NCBI RefSeq assembly: GCF_000423885.1
Contig: NZ_AUIV01000031.1
Span: forward strand, 1-33,332
Length of the DNA stretch: 33,332 nt
Reading direction: 5' to 3'
DNA from: Thermomonas fusca DSM 15424
Lineage (GTDB): Bacteria; Pseudomonadota; Gammaproteobacteria; Xanthomonadales; Xanthomonadaceae
Below, piece after piece: positions 17,349-25,109 of this stretch. The position numbers and the translations under genes were made by a program. The stretch's first letter is position 1. The number at the start of each line of letters is the position of its first letter. The notes beneath the pieces were generated by a model. That model was not told the origin of the DNA and did not search any database. It worked only from the letters and a program-made list of their open reading frames with translations.

Positions 17349-17529
17349 CCCCATACGCGCGGAATCCCGATGTCGCCGGCGGGCCAGCACTCGCCCCTTC
17401 CCCGACCGCTGCTAGCTAATAAAGGGGGTGGTGACCTTGGGGATGGAGAGCGCGTTTGGCAAGGCCTGACCGTGACATGCAAACAGCTTCGTCCTAATGT
17501 CCGCTCGGAATGCGCTCCGAAAGCCCTGC

Positions 17530-17890
17530 CGTAGCGCCACTGAGTCTCTCCAAGCTCTGGTTGGCCTTGCCGGGTTGGATGTACGGATCGCCATGCCGTT
17601 GGCTTTGGCCCACTGGGTAAAAGCCTCGCCCAGGAACTCCGGGCCGTTGTCAGTACGCAGCACCTGCGGCAGTGTCCGTTCCTGGCGTATCTGCTCGAAG
17701 ATGCGGACAAGTCGCTGCGAGGTGATCGAGGTGTCGACTTCGATATTCACGATCTCGCGGTTGAAGTCATCGATGATGTTGAAGGTGTAGAAGCTGCGAC
17801 CACAGGCCAGCGCATCGAGCATGAAGTCGGCGGACCAGACGGCGTCGGGGTACTCGGGCCCGTACAACGGCACGGACTCGCGCTTGGGTA
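17530..17890 (-). pseudogene. IS3-family (IS407-like) OrfB fragment
   Basis: The minus strand encodes the rve core of an IS3-type OrfB: PDAVWSADFMLDALACG (first Asp), FNIIDDFNREIV, then VLRTDNGPEFLGEAF (second Asp). Near 17585 the frame shifts; the continuation YIQPGKANQS is in another frame, and sequence with the catalytic Glu is missing. The fragment begins exactly where the intact IS3 copy starts at 17891. It is probably the distal part of the same old element whose OrfA start lies at 19091-19153. Downstream of it, 17349-17529 holds no recognisable gene. Confidence 0.8.
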
Positions 17891-17958
17891 CGACGTCCCC
17901 CCGGATTTGAGTAGCGCTGCGATCTGGAGTCCAATCCCCGACAGCAAGGAGATTGGAC

Positions 17959-18222
17959 GTGAAGAAGCGGTTTACCGAAGAACAGATCATCGGCTTCCTG
18001 CGTGAGGCCGAAGCCGGCGTGCCGGTCAAGGAGCTGTGCCGTCGTCACGGCTTCAGCGAAGCCTCCTACTACCTGTGGCGCAGCAAGTTCGGCGGCATGA
18101 GCGTGCCGGACGCCAAGCGCCTGAAGGAGCTGGAGACGGAGAACGCCCGGCTGAAGAAGCTGCTTGCCGAGCAGGTCCTCGAGAACGAGGTGATCAAGGA
18201 CGTCCTGCGAAAAAGATGGTGA
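17959..18222 (+). CDS. IS3-family transposase OrfA, copy 1
   Basis: OrfA is the DNA-binding half of the IS3 transposase. The product shows the helix-turn-helix RFTEEQIIGFLREAEAG, CRRHGFSEASYYLWRSKFGG and a leucine-zipper-like end (LKELETENARLKKLLAEQVL). The GTG at 17959 is preferred because AAGGAG ends seven bases upstream; the TTG at 17953 is in frame too. The end has CGA-AAA-AGA-TGG-TGA. The canonical A-AAA-AAG slippery heptamer of copy 2 is changed here, but an ATG for OrfB (18216) now overlaps the OrfA end. Confidence 0.9.
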   Translation: MKKRFTEEQIIGFLREAEAGVPVKELCRRHGFSEASYYLWRSKFGGMSVPDAKRLKELETENARLKKLLAEQVLENEVIKDVLRKRW

Positions 18223-19058
18223 GCGCACCGGCCCGGCGGGAACAGGTGCGCTACATGGTGGGCAAGGGGCTGAGCGAGCGGCGTGCGCTGGCGATCGTGC
18301 GGATGAGCGCGAGCGCGTTCCGCTACACGCCACGGCCCGATCGCAACGTGGAGTTGCGCGAACGCATCGTGGCGTTGGCGCAGCGGCACCGGCGCTACGG
18401 CGTCGGCATGATCCACCTGAAGTTGCGCCAGGGCGGCCAGCTCGTGAACTACAAGCGCGTCGAGCGGCTTTACCAGGAGGCGCAGCTGCAGGTCCGTCGC
18501 CGTAAGCGCAAGAAGGTGCTGCCGGGCGAGCGCCAACCGCTCGTGCGACCGCTCGCGGCGAACCAGGTGTGGTCGATGGACTTCGTGTTCGATCGCACCG
18601 CCGAAGGTCGCGTCATCAAGTGCCTGACGATCGTCGACGACGCAACCCACGAAGCCGTGGCGATCGAGGTGGAGCGCGCGATCTCAGGCATCGGCGTCAC
18701 GCGCGTGCTGGATCGCCTGGCGCTGTCTCGCGGCCTGCCGCAGGTCATCCGCACCGACAACGGCAAGGAGTTCTGCGGCAAGGCGATGGTGACGTGGGCC
18801 TACAACCACGGTGTGCAGCTTCGGTTGATCCAGCCCGGGAAGCCGAACCAGAACGCCTACGTCGAATCGTTCAACGGCCGACTGCGCGATGAGTGCCTCA
18901 ACGAGCATTGGTTCACGCACCTGCTGCATGCGCGAGCTGCGATCGAAACGTGGCGCAGGGAATACAACGAAGAGCGACCGAAGAAGGCGCTAGGCGGGCT
19001 GACACCGACCGCCTACGCAGAGCAGCTGGCATCCACTACCATCAACCCCGGACTCTAG
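18216..19058 (+). CDS. IS3-family transposase OrfB (DDE), copy 1
   Basis: OrfB is the catalytic half, made in IS3 elements mostly as an OrfAB fusion by -1 frameshifting. The product has an HTH_21-like N-terminus (LSERRALAIVRMSASAFRY) and an rve core with WSMDFVFD (D122), VIRTDNGKEF (D181) and NAYVESFNG (E217), so all three acidic residues are present. The frame is open upstream through OrfA; the ATG at 18216, overlapping the OrfA end in the -1 frame, is the first plausible independent start. It ends LASTTINPGL just before the right terminal repeat. Confidence 0.9.
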   Translation: MVSAPARREQVRYMVGKGLSERRALAIVRMSASAFRYTPRPDRNVELRERIVALAQRHRRYGVGMIHLKLRQGGQLVNYKRVERLYQEAQLQVRRRKRKKVLPGERQPLVRPLAANQVWSMDFVFDRTAEGRVIKCLTIVDDATHEAVAIEVERAISGIGVTRVLDRLALSRGLPQVIRTDNGKEFCGKAMVTWAYNHGVQLRLIQPGKPNQNAYVESFNGRLRDECLNEHWFTHLLHARAAIETWRREYNEERPKKALGGLTPTAYAEQLASTTINPGL

Positions 19059-19090
19059 ATCACCCTGCTACTGAAAGCGGGGGGACGTCG

Positions 19091-19153
19091 CCCGCTATCC
19101 CCCTGTTTAAGAATGGCAACGATCTGGATCTCGCTAAACTTCGACTTCTTCAT
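19091..19153 (-). pseudogene. OrfA N-terminal stub of the interrupted older IS3 element
   Basis: An ATG at 19153 with AGGAGG five bases upstream starts MKKSKFSEIQIVAILKQGD, the typical beginning of IS407-group OrfA proteins. It runs 21 codons and ends exactly at the right end of IS copy 1 (19090/19091). The matching OrfB part is on the far side of the IS at 17530-17890. The rest of OrfA and the start of OrfB are gone, so the insertion was accompanied or followed by a deletion. The remaining stretch to 19246 is the old element's leader. Confidence 0.7.
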
Positions 19154-19246
19154 GGAACCTCCTAGCTCAAAGATGCCAGAAAGCTCGACTTCTCAGGTGT
19201 CCAGGATCAGGGGAAGGTTACGCGGGCACGTGTGCTGCCCTAGCTG

Positions 19247-19519
19247 TCAATAAATGCCGTGCGCAATCTGCCCTACCCGCATCATGACTTCACTACCTCG
19301 GCCTTCTTGAAAGAGCTCTGCTGCACTCTTCGCTCCACCATCGAAGTGAGGATCGCAGAACCACCGCGCAGCCTTCTGCTCTGGCATAGCCCACTCGTCG
19401 AGGACTGCTCTAACTTCAGGACAAGTTGCCAACAGACAAAGCCACACTTCATGAGACGCCTTTTCGTGGGCTCGCCTGGCAAGGTTCATTTGAAAAATGG
19501 CATCGGCCAATGTTTGCAT
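19247..19519 (-). CDS. Small MbcA/ParS/Xre-like (DUF2384) protein, intact copy
   Basis: A 90-residue protein. Its C-terminal half, ARWFCDPHFDGGAKSAAELF followed by EGRGSEVMMRVGQIAHGIY, resembles the toxin-binding domain of MbcA/ParS/Xre antitoxins (pattern: small W-containing helix, P-x-F-x-G-x-S-A-x-E-L, G-x-G-x-E-V, I-A-H-G). The N-terminal half lacks the usual HTH and has a helix with EKASHEVWLCLLATCPEV. Such antitoxins usually pair with RES-domain NAD-degrading toxins, but no RES gene is present. It lies downstream of the NAD operon on the same strand, and a broken second copy lies upstream of that operon at 24353-24620. Family assignment is by pattern only. Confidence 0.6.
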   Translation of the reverse strand: MQTLADAIFQMNLARRAHEKASHEVWLCLLATCPEVRAVLDEWAMPEQKAARWFCDPHFDGGAKSAAELFQEGRGSEVMMRVGQIAHGIY

Positions 19520-19603
19520 CAGAAAGTGTTCTCCCCGTTGGAGGGCACCGGCTAGCGCGATCCTTTACCAGGAGATCGCATCGAGCGGTGCAGGGATGCC
19601 CCG

Positions 19604-20539
19604 TCAGGTCAAGAGCACGCCACATTTTGGTGCCATCTCGATGGTAGCTTCCAGTCCCGACCGAAAGTCCAGCCCATCAGCTTCCATCCCGTCACTGAAA
19701 ATCACTCCGTTCTCCGGCATCAGCGAGCGGATGCGCAAGGGTTGCCGGTGGCCAACGCGCCCAAACACCAGGTCCGCTCCGGTCGAACGGCTGGGGTACG
19801 GCTCCCGGACATTGAAGATCAGCGTCTGGCTGTCCCATGCCATGCCATGTTCGCGGATGCCCAGCATTTCCTTGCTTGCATCCTGCCCGGCCACCGCATG
19901 GGCGCCGGTCAGGATGCTGCGCAGCCAACCTGTCGATCCGAGCCCCGTGGAGACGATGATGCCGCTGGAGGATTGGCGCTCCTTCTGCTCGCCCAATGCG
20001 ATTTCATAGCGTGCCGAAACATGGCTGCGCATGCCGATGAAGAGGTCGTTGACTGCCAACAGGGTCTGGCCATCGCCGAGCGTGGCCCGTGCCATCGTGA
20101 TTTCCCGGATCGGACGCTGTTGCCGCACCACCTCCGGGAGCACCTTGGACACATCGTCCACCTGAAAGGGAAGCAGCACGCCCTCCCAGCGGGCGGGATC
20201 GGGGTTCACGGCAAGCACCGACTGGCCGTCCAGATACTTGAGCGTGTTGGCGACGAGACCATCCTGCCCCAGCACCACCACCAGACAGCCGGGCGGAAAC
20301 AGGAAATTCGGCAGAAAACCACGATCCAGCTGCTGCAGTCGCCCATGGGGTTGGAGCGCGACGTTCACCGCATCGGCCGCGACCCGATAGTTCCGGTCTT
20401 CTTCCAGGAAGTCCCCGAAGTCCATGCCCAGATGCTCGGCCTGGAAGCGGGCCTGCTCGACGGTGTTGTAGCGGGCAACCAACTCCTGGAGACGCGTGCG
20501 CCGCGTCACCAGGATGATCTTCAGATCGCTGGGCTCCAT
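19604..20539 (-). CDS. NAD kinase-like protein, diverged
   Basis: The 311-residue product has the two NAD/NADH-kinase signatures: VVVLGQDGLVANTLKYL (residues 87-103) in place of the usual GGDGT loop (the Asp, D93, is kept), and SSGIIVSTGLGSTGWLRS, the glycine-rich NAD-binding motif. A late IFSDGMEADGLDF matches the diacylglycerol/NAD kinase C-terminal strand region. It would phosphorylate NAD to NADP, or a related substrate, in the cytoplasm. Replacement of the second Gly by Gln in GGDG is unusual and could alter activity. It is the last gene of the NAD operon, starting three bases after the SPFH gene. A housekeeping NAD kinase is probably encoded elsewhere. Confidence 0.78.
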   Translation of the reverse strand: MEPSDLKIILVTRRTRLQELVARYNTVEQARFQAEHLGMDFGDFLEEDRNYRVAADAVNVALQPHGRLQQLDRGFLPNFLFPPGCLVVVLGQDGLVANTLKYLDGQSVLAVNPDPARWEGVLLPFQVDDVSKVLPEVVRQQRPIREITMARATLGDGQTLLAVNDLFIGMRSHVSARYEIALGEQKERQSSSGIIVSTGLGSTGWLRSILTGAHAVAGQDASKEMLGIREHGMAWDSQTLIFNVREPYPSRSTGADLVFGRVGHRQPLRIRSLMPENGVIFSDGMEADGLDFRSGLEATIEMAPKCGVLLT

Positions 20540-20542
20540 GGC

Positions 20543-21556
20543 TTACGCCTTTTGCTTGGCCAGCTGCCGCAACAGGTCTGGGGAGAAGTTGAACTCGCCG
20601 ATCTTGGCGGCGTTGTCGGCGATGTTCTGGAAGCCCAGCGCCATGAGCGTTTCCGGGCTCGCCTGCCCCAGCACCAGCGCCTGCAGCGAGCGGGCATCCA
20701 GCCCCTTCATTGCATTGACCAGCGCCTGCACGCCGTAAGCCTTGGCATCGGCCTCCTGCTTCCTGTTCTCGGTCTGCAGCTGCACCAGCTTGGCGTTTTC
20801 CTGTTCCAGCTCGACCTTACCGGCCAGTTCCTGCGCCTGCATCTGCTGGCGCTTTTCGAGCAGCGCCCTCTCGGACTCGACCTGCGTCTCGCGCACCTCC
20901 CGCTTCTTCTGCTCGATCGACAGCTCGCTGCGCAGTTCGTTTTCCTTGACCATCCGCTCCTGCTCGATCGCGGCATTGCGGCGGGTATAGGTCGCATCGT
21001 CGGCTTGCTTGAGGATTTCCTCGCGCATCGGCGCTTCCAAGGCGCGGGCGGTTTCCGGATTGGGCTTAACCGCCAACAAATTCAACGCAGTGATCTCGAT
21101 ACCGAGGCTAGACAGGCTGGCGACGCCGGCAACCCCGCGATGGGCCGATGAGGACAGCCGCTCCGTGCCTTGCAGCACATCGCGCAGGTCGAGCTCCTGC
21201 AACAGGTTGCGGAAGATCGCCTTGACCGCGTTGAGGACCCGCACCGGCAGCTGTTCCGGATCCTCGGATGCGTATTTGCCATCGGCCTGCAGGGTGTAGT
21301 CGAGCTGCTCGGCCAAGCGCTTCGGATCGGCGATCCGGTAGCTGACTTGGCCCTGCAAAGTCACCTGCTGGAAGTCGCGGGTGACCTCCTCGAACATGAA
21401 GGGAGCCTCGACCGCCGTGACCGGCACGCCGACCAATGTGGACTTGGGCGCGAAGTACCAGAAGGCCAATCCGGTTCCTTCGCGGACGACACGACCGTCG
21501 CGGTATTGGAACAGGTACTGGCTCGGAGAGGATTTGACGTAGCGGAAACCGAACAT
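20543..21556 (-). CDS. SPFH/Band 7 domain protein
   Basis: A 337-residue SPFH/Band 7 protein. The N-terminal domain (about 1-180) includes FEEVTRDFQQVTLQGQVSYRI and DPEQLPVRVLNAVKAIF, and ends in SLSSLGIEITALNLLAVKPN, the standard SPFH end strand. A long charged coiled coil follows (185-275, with KREVRETQVESERALLEKRQ). There is no N-terminal membrane segment, so unlike flotillins it may be peripheral or cytoplasmic. SPFH proteins oligomerise as scaffolds. AGGAG lies seven bases upstream of the ATG. It sits inside the NAD operon between nadV and the kinase-like gene; its role there is unknown. Confidence 0.83.
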   Translation of the reverse strand: MFGFRYVKSSPSQYLFQYRDGRVVREGTGLAFWYFAPKSTLVGVPVTAVEAPFMFEEVTRDFQQVTLQGQVSYRIADPKRLAEQLDYTLQADGKYASEDPEQLPVRVLNAVKAIFRNLLQELDLRDVLQGTERLSSSAHRGVAGVASLSSLGIEITALNLLAVKPNPETARALEAPMREEILKQADDATYTRRNAAIEQERMVKENELRSELSIEQKKREVRETQVESERALLEKRQQMQAQELAGKVELEQENAKLVQLQTENRKQEADAKAYGVQALVNAMKGLDARSLQALVLGQASPETLMALGFQNIADNAAKIGEFNFSPDLLRQLAKQKA

Positions 21557-21592
21557 GGACGTTCTCCTGGATAGGGTGCTCTTGGATGCAGG

Positions 21593-21630
21593 AAGCCCTT
21601 GCAGCCGGGACGCACCCGGCCACTGGGCTT
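21593..21630. other. Interrupted stem-loop between nadV and the SPFH gene
   Basis: AAGCCC and GCCGGG (21593-21609) can pair with CCCGGC and GGGCTT (21615-21630) around an ACGCA loop. There is no T-run on the minus-strand exit side, so it is not a standard terminator. It could attenuate transcription or stabilise the mRNA between the two genes. Confidence 0.35.
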
Positions 21631-21649
21631 GAATCGATCGGTCAGAAAC

Positions 21650-23074
21650 CTAGAGCCGCTCGGCGTTGGCGCGCTCGCGCACCTGCGCGAACGTCCAGTC
21701 GTTGACGATCCTGCCGTCTTCCCAGATCGTCACCATCGCGTCTTCATAGCCCATCGGCGTGTGGATGTCGGCCAGCGATGCTGCCTCGGGTGGCACCGGC
21801 TCGGTGCGGTAGCTGCCGTATTCGCGGTGCTTGAGTAGCGTCATCCGCCCGCGTTTGCTCTGCTTGCCCTTGTCGGTGACCGGGTCCTTGTAGACGTCGA
21901 TCCAGTGGCCGTTGATCCGGGCCGCAGAACACTTCAGCGCGAACTTCTGGGTATCGCGGTTGAGCTGCTGCAGCAGCGCGCCGCCCATGCCGAAGGCGAT
22001 GTTGTCGGTGGCGTAGCCGGCGCTGGTGATGCGTTCGAGGATCGCGCGGATGCTGGTCGGGTTGATGCCGTCGCCCTGGATCACGCGGACGTGGTTCAGC
22101 ACCTTGTAGCCCTTGCCGTTGACGGTATGGCCGAAGGCCTCGTCCAGCAGCTCCATGCACTGGTGCACGACCGCCACCGGATCGCCGGAATCCGGACGGA
22201 TGACGGCCGTGGCGCCGGAGTCGATGACCTCCTGCCGCAGCGTCTTGCCCCAGTGCTCGCGGATGGCGTGGAAGATGTCGTAGCTATCCGACACCACGGC
22301 GACGATGGCGCCGGGCTTGGCGAACTGCCGCAGCATGTTGCGGTAGGCCTCGGCTTCGTTCTCGCGGCCCCAGCTGGTGATGGTGCTGTGCTCGGCGGCG
22401 GGGATCGAGAAGCCCGCCATCGGCTCGTGGTAGTGGGCCTTGGCCAGCAGCAGGCCGGAGACGGTGTCCGTGCCCATGAAGTTGACGAGGTGCGCAGCGC
22501 CGCCGAGGGCGGCCGACTCCACGCTGGACACGCCACGCGAACCGAAATCGTGCAGCTTGAACGGCAGCTGCCCTTCCGGATCGTCGCTGGTGCGCTCCAG
22601 GAACTGGCGGATGGTCTGCTTGGCATGCCAGCTGATCGTGGCCACCGTCACCGGATACCAGATGCGCAGCAGCATCGTTTCCAGGTACGACGGCGCCCAG
22701 AACGCCCGGGGATCGGTGGACTCGATCGTCATCAGCGCGTTGTGGGTCGGCACCACCGTCCCCTCGGGCACGGCGCGGATGCGGATCGGCAGCAGCCCGC
22801 CATGGTGGTCGACGATGTAGCGCCAGCCCGCCTCGTTGAACGGCTCGCCGTGGGCGGCGAAGACGTCGCGGGCCTCGTCGACGTCGGCGTGGGTGATCGG
22901 CTTGGCCAGGTATTCCTTCAGGATCGCCTGCAGGCCGAAGAACACGGTGCGGTCATAGGTGCCACCGCGTGATTCCACGTAGAAGAAGGTGGCATCGGTG
23001 CCGGGCGGGTACTGCAGCCAGTGGCTGGCCTTGTAGCTGTCGGTGTTGAGCAGCAGGTTGTCGAGGCATTGCAT
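21650..23074 (-). CDS. nadV: Nicotinamide phosphoribosyltransferase
   Basis: NadV (NAMPT) makes NMN from nicotinamide and PRPP, the first step of the direct NAD salvage route. The 474-residue product has the normal family length and signatures: LLNTDSYKASHW near the N-terminus, FGSRGVSS, LVNFMGTDTVSG, the His-containing IPAAEHSTITSWG (H229, which fits the catalytic His of human NAMPT), VSDSYDIFH and the PRPP-binding RPDSGDP (293-299). AAGGAG lies eight bases before the ATG. It is the second gene of the operon, 62 bases after the NMN adenylyltransferase gene, so its product feeds its neighbour. No damage is seen. Confidence 0.95.
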   Translation of the reverse strand: MQCLDNLLLNTDSYKASHWLQYPPGTDATFFYVESRGGTYDRTVFFGLQAILKEYLAKPITHADVDEARDVFAAHGEPFNEAGWRYIVDHHGGLLPIRIRAVPEGTVVPTHNALMTIESTDPRAFWAPSYLETMLLRIWYPVTVATISWHAKQTIRQFLERTSDDPEGQLPFKLHDFGSRGVSSVESAALGGAAHLVNFMGTDTVSGLLLAKAHYHEPMAGFSIPAAEHSTITSWGRENEAEAYRNMLRQFAKPGAIVAVVSDSYDIFHAIREHWGKTLRQEVIDSGATAVIRPDSGDPVAVVHQCMELLDEAFGHTVNGKGYKVLNHVRVIQGDGINPTSIRAILERITSAGYATDNIAFGMGGALLQQLNRDTQKFALKCSAARINGHWIDVYKDPVTDKGKQSKRGRMTLLKHREYGSYRTEPVPPEAASLADIHTPMGYEDAMVTIWEDGRIVNDWTFAQVRERANAERL

Positions 23075-23136
23075 GACGGAAGCTCCTTCGCGTCGAGTGG
23101 AGCCGGCGGTCTATCCACCGGCGGGAAAGACCGGGA

Positions 23137-24186
23137 TCAACCCCGGCCCAGGAAAAACTCCAGGATGTGCAGGTGGTCTTCGTACAGCTTCGGGCCCATT
23201 TCCAGCGCTTCGCTGACCGGGATCCAGCGCGCCTTGTCGGCATCGTCGCCGCCGCGCACTTCCGGCAGTTCGCCAGCCGGGAAATCGAAGTGGAAGGCGT
23301 GGGTGATGGTGCGGCCGCGCTGGCTGCGCTCGGGATGGTCGAAGACGTGCTGGCCCTTCAAGGAACCCTTGAGCACCGGCACCGGGATCCTGAGGCGGGT
23401 TTCCTCGCGCAATTCGCGCAGGCAGGATTCGAGCAGGCCTTCTTCCTGGTTGACGAAGCCACCCGGCAGCGCCCACAGGCCCTTGCCGGGCTCGGCGCGG
23501 CGGCGCACCAGCAGGACGTGGCCGGAGTGCACCACCACCGCATCCGTGGTCACGAAGGTGGGCGGATACGGGGCATCCTTCCAGGCCGCCTTGTAGTGCT
23601 CGATGAACTGGTGCTCGGCCACCAGCTGGGCATACGCGGGCGAGTTCTTGCGGAACGCCTCCAGCATGTCGAATACCGGTGCCGGCACGTTCCCGCGCAA
23701 CATCAGCAGCGCGCCGTGGAAGTCGACGTGGCCGGCCGAGAACAGGTAGCGACGCAGCTCGGTCGCCGACAGGGTTTCGGTGTGCTGCACGTCCACCAGC
23801 GCCCACTGCGGAAACTCCTGCAGGTAGTAGCTGGTAGCGTCCTTGCTCATGCCGATCAGGCCGACCGTGGCATCAATGCTGCCGCCATCGGCCTGGATGG
23901 CTTCGGCGACGGTGCGCTGCACGTTCGCGATCCACAGGCTTTCGTTGTAGAGGTGGTCGCGAAGTGGGCGGATCAGCAGGCGATCCCCAGCCCCGTCCAA
24001 CGCGGACTGGATCATCACGGCCCGTTCGGCAACGGTCCATGGATTGCGGATGGTGCGGGGGGTGTCGGCCGAGCCGACGAGGAAGATGAGCTTCTTGGCC
24101 CGGCCCAATGCATGGCGGGCAACGGCGGCATGGCCGTTATGGAAGGGCTCGAATCGCCCGATGAAAACGAGATAGTCGAAGTCCAT
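23137..24186 (-). CDS. nadM: Bifunctional NMN adenylyltransferase / Nudix hydrolase
   Basis: The N-terminal domain (1-180) is a NadM-type nucleotidyltransferase with GRFEPFHNGH (10-19) and the later ATSYYLQEF and TELRRYLFS segments. It converts NMN and ATP to NAD. The C-terminal domain (205-340) is a Nudix hydrolase with a full box GGFVNQEEG...RELREET (242-264), able to act on ADP-ribose or similar dinucleotides. The fusion is known from cyanobacteria and several proteobacteria as NadM-Nudix. It is the first gene of the operon, with a promoter upstream (24238-24265) and a GGGGGAG ribosome-binding site four bases before the ATG. Confidence 0.94.
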   Translation of the reverse strand: MDFDYLVFIGRFEPFHNGHAAVARHALGRAKKLIFLVGSADTPRTIRNPWTVAERAVMIQSALDGAGDRLLIRPLRDHLYNESLWIANVQRTVAEAIQADGGSIDATVGLIGMSKDATSYYLQEFPQWALVDVQHTETLSATELRRYLFSAGHVDFHGALLMLRGNVPAPVFDMLEAFRKNSPAYAQLVAEHQFIEHYKAAWKDAPYPPTFVTTDAVVVHSGHVLLVRRRAEPGKGLWALPGGFVNQEEGLLESCLRELREETRLRIPVPVLKGSLKGQHVFDHPERSQRGRTITHAFHFDFPAGELPEVRGGDDADKARWIPVSEALEMGPKLYEDHLHILEFFLGRG

Positions 24187-24237
24187 GAGGCTCCCCCACG
24201 GTGGTTTGCCTTGGGTCTATCCCTTGGCTTGGGCTTG

Positions 24238-24265
24238 ATGCTACGCCTTCTACCGAATGAGTCAA
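24238..24265 (-). promoter_or_regulatory. Putative sigma70 promoter of the NAD salvage operon
   Basis: On the minus strand TTGACT (24265-24260) and TAGCAT (24243-24238) are separated by 16 bases and lie about 50 bases before the nadM start. The match is good at -35 and fair at -10. The 24187-24352 interval holds no gene. Confidence 0.5.
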
Positions 24266-24352
24266 TCTCACCAACAACGGAGGGAGTGCGTCGCCCTGCT
24301 ACCACCTGCCCTTGGTGCGGGCGCGGGGTGGTGAGCCTCAAGCTATTAGCTA

Positions 24353-24620
24353 TCAATAGACGCCGTGCGCAATCTGCCTGACCTGCGTCACCACTTCATT
24401 CCCTCGCCCTTCCCAAAAGAGTTCCGCCGCACTCTTCGCCCCACCATCGAAGCGAGGGTCGCAGAACCAACGCACAACCTTCTTTTCTGGCATATCCCAC
24501 TCATCGAGGATAGTTTCTGACTTCAGGGAGTTCGCTAATAAGCACACCCACGCTGACAGGCGTTTTCATGAGCTTGCCCCGCAAGTTTGGTTGAAAAATT
24601 GCATCAGCTAATGTTTGCAT
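24353..24620 (-). pseudogene. Broken second copy of the MbcA/ParS/Xre-like gene
   Basis: A start with AGGAG upstream at 24620 gives MQTLADAIFQ, identical to the intact gene's first ten residues, then leaves the homologous frame and stops after about 40 codons. The C-terminal part, from SETILDEWDMPEKKVVRWF to QIAHGVY, is intact in another frame (24353-24547). The middle has small deletions relative to the copy at 19247-19519. Similarity continues past the stop codon into the flank (AGCTRTCAATA), so a segment rather than only the gene was duplicated. Both copies are on the minus strand and bracket the NAD operon. Confidence 0.72.
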
Positions 24621-25036
24621 GGAAACTCCTCAAGCTAGTGGAGTCTCTTGTAGCGGCTATCGTCCCACCTAGCCGCGGCGGACGTCTGAGGCCAAAAGTT
24701 GTTGACGCTATGGCCTCTACCGACAAGTGCGTGTATGCCAGCGTAATGTTTCTTGCCTCGCTCTATTCATGGAATTAGCAACCATTCATTTTATCCAGCT
24801 GCGATGGCTAGTTCATTTGCCGGAGGTGGAAATTTTGCTTGGCAGCCAGCGGACGACTGGCTGGCCGTCAACACGATGCGAGGCTGGCTGCCTTCTGACC
24901 CGCCGGCGCGCGCCTGCCTCCATGCCGGGCATCCAAGATCGGGCCAGACGGTTGTTCTCATCTGCGTCCAAAATTCACGGACAAGACGCGAATCAACTGC
25001 GCTCCGAGTGAAAGGCCGGCTCTCAACTATAGGCAA
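24621..25036. other. Non-coding stretch with alternative inverted repeats
   Basis: No convincing gene is seen here; the short open frames lack family features and good ribosome-binding sites. CAGCCAG (24843-24849) can pair with CTGGCTG (24857-24863), and GGCAGCCAG (24841-24849) can instead pair with CTGGCTGCC (24884-24892), giving two mutually exclusive hairpins. GC content falls from here onward. Confidence 0.4.
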
Positions 25037-25065
25037 TTGTCAAGGATGCGAGCACCCTGTAGGCT
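25037..25065 (+). promoter_or_regulatory. Putative promoter of the S41 peptidase gene
   Basis: TTGTCA (25037-25042) and TAGGCT (25060-25065) are separated by 17 bases and lie 45 bases before the ATG at 25110. This may drive the peptidase-lanC-lanB genes, which follow at short gaps. Confidence 0.45.
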
Positions 25066-25109
25066 ACAGCTGAGTCACGCTCCCCGACACATAGGCCATA
25101 AGAGATCTC

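Larger units (their letters stand above)
17891..19090 (+). mobile_element. Intact 1200-bp IS3-family element, copy 1
   Basis: Imperfect terminal inverted repeats bound the element: CGACGTCCCCCCGGATTTGA at the left (17891) and the reverse complement of CTGAAAGCGGGGGGACGTCG at the right (ending 19090). Inside are OrfA and OrfB in the IS3 arrangement. The length equals that of copy 2 at 31254. No convincing target duplication is visible at the flanks (GGTA left, CCCG right). It interrupts an older IS3-type element, with loss of about half of that element's coding sequence. Confidence 0.85.

Noticed and set aside
21905..22972. Long plus-strand open frame opposite nadV (355 codons), and similar ones opposite nadM and the kinase
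   Set aside because: These are antisense shadows of well-identified enzymes; no motif or start signal supports them.
21650..24186. Phage-type NAD reconstitution pathway (NAMPT plus NMN adenylyltransferase) as an anti-defence module
   Set aside because: The NMN adenylyltransferase is a chromosomal-type NadM-Nudix fusion and the operon includes SPFH and kinase genes, with no phage genes nearby; a cellular salvage operon is simpler.
24587..25073. Short plus-strand open frames before the S41 gene
   Set aside because: Overlapping short frames without recognisable domains, conserved composition or good ribosome-binding sites; treated as non-coding.
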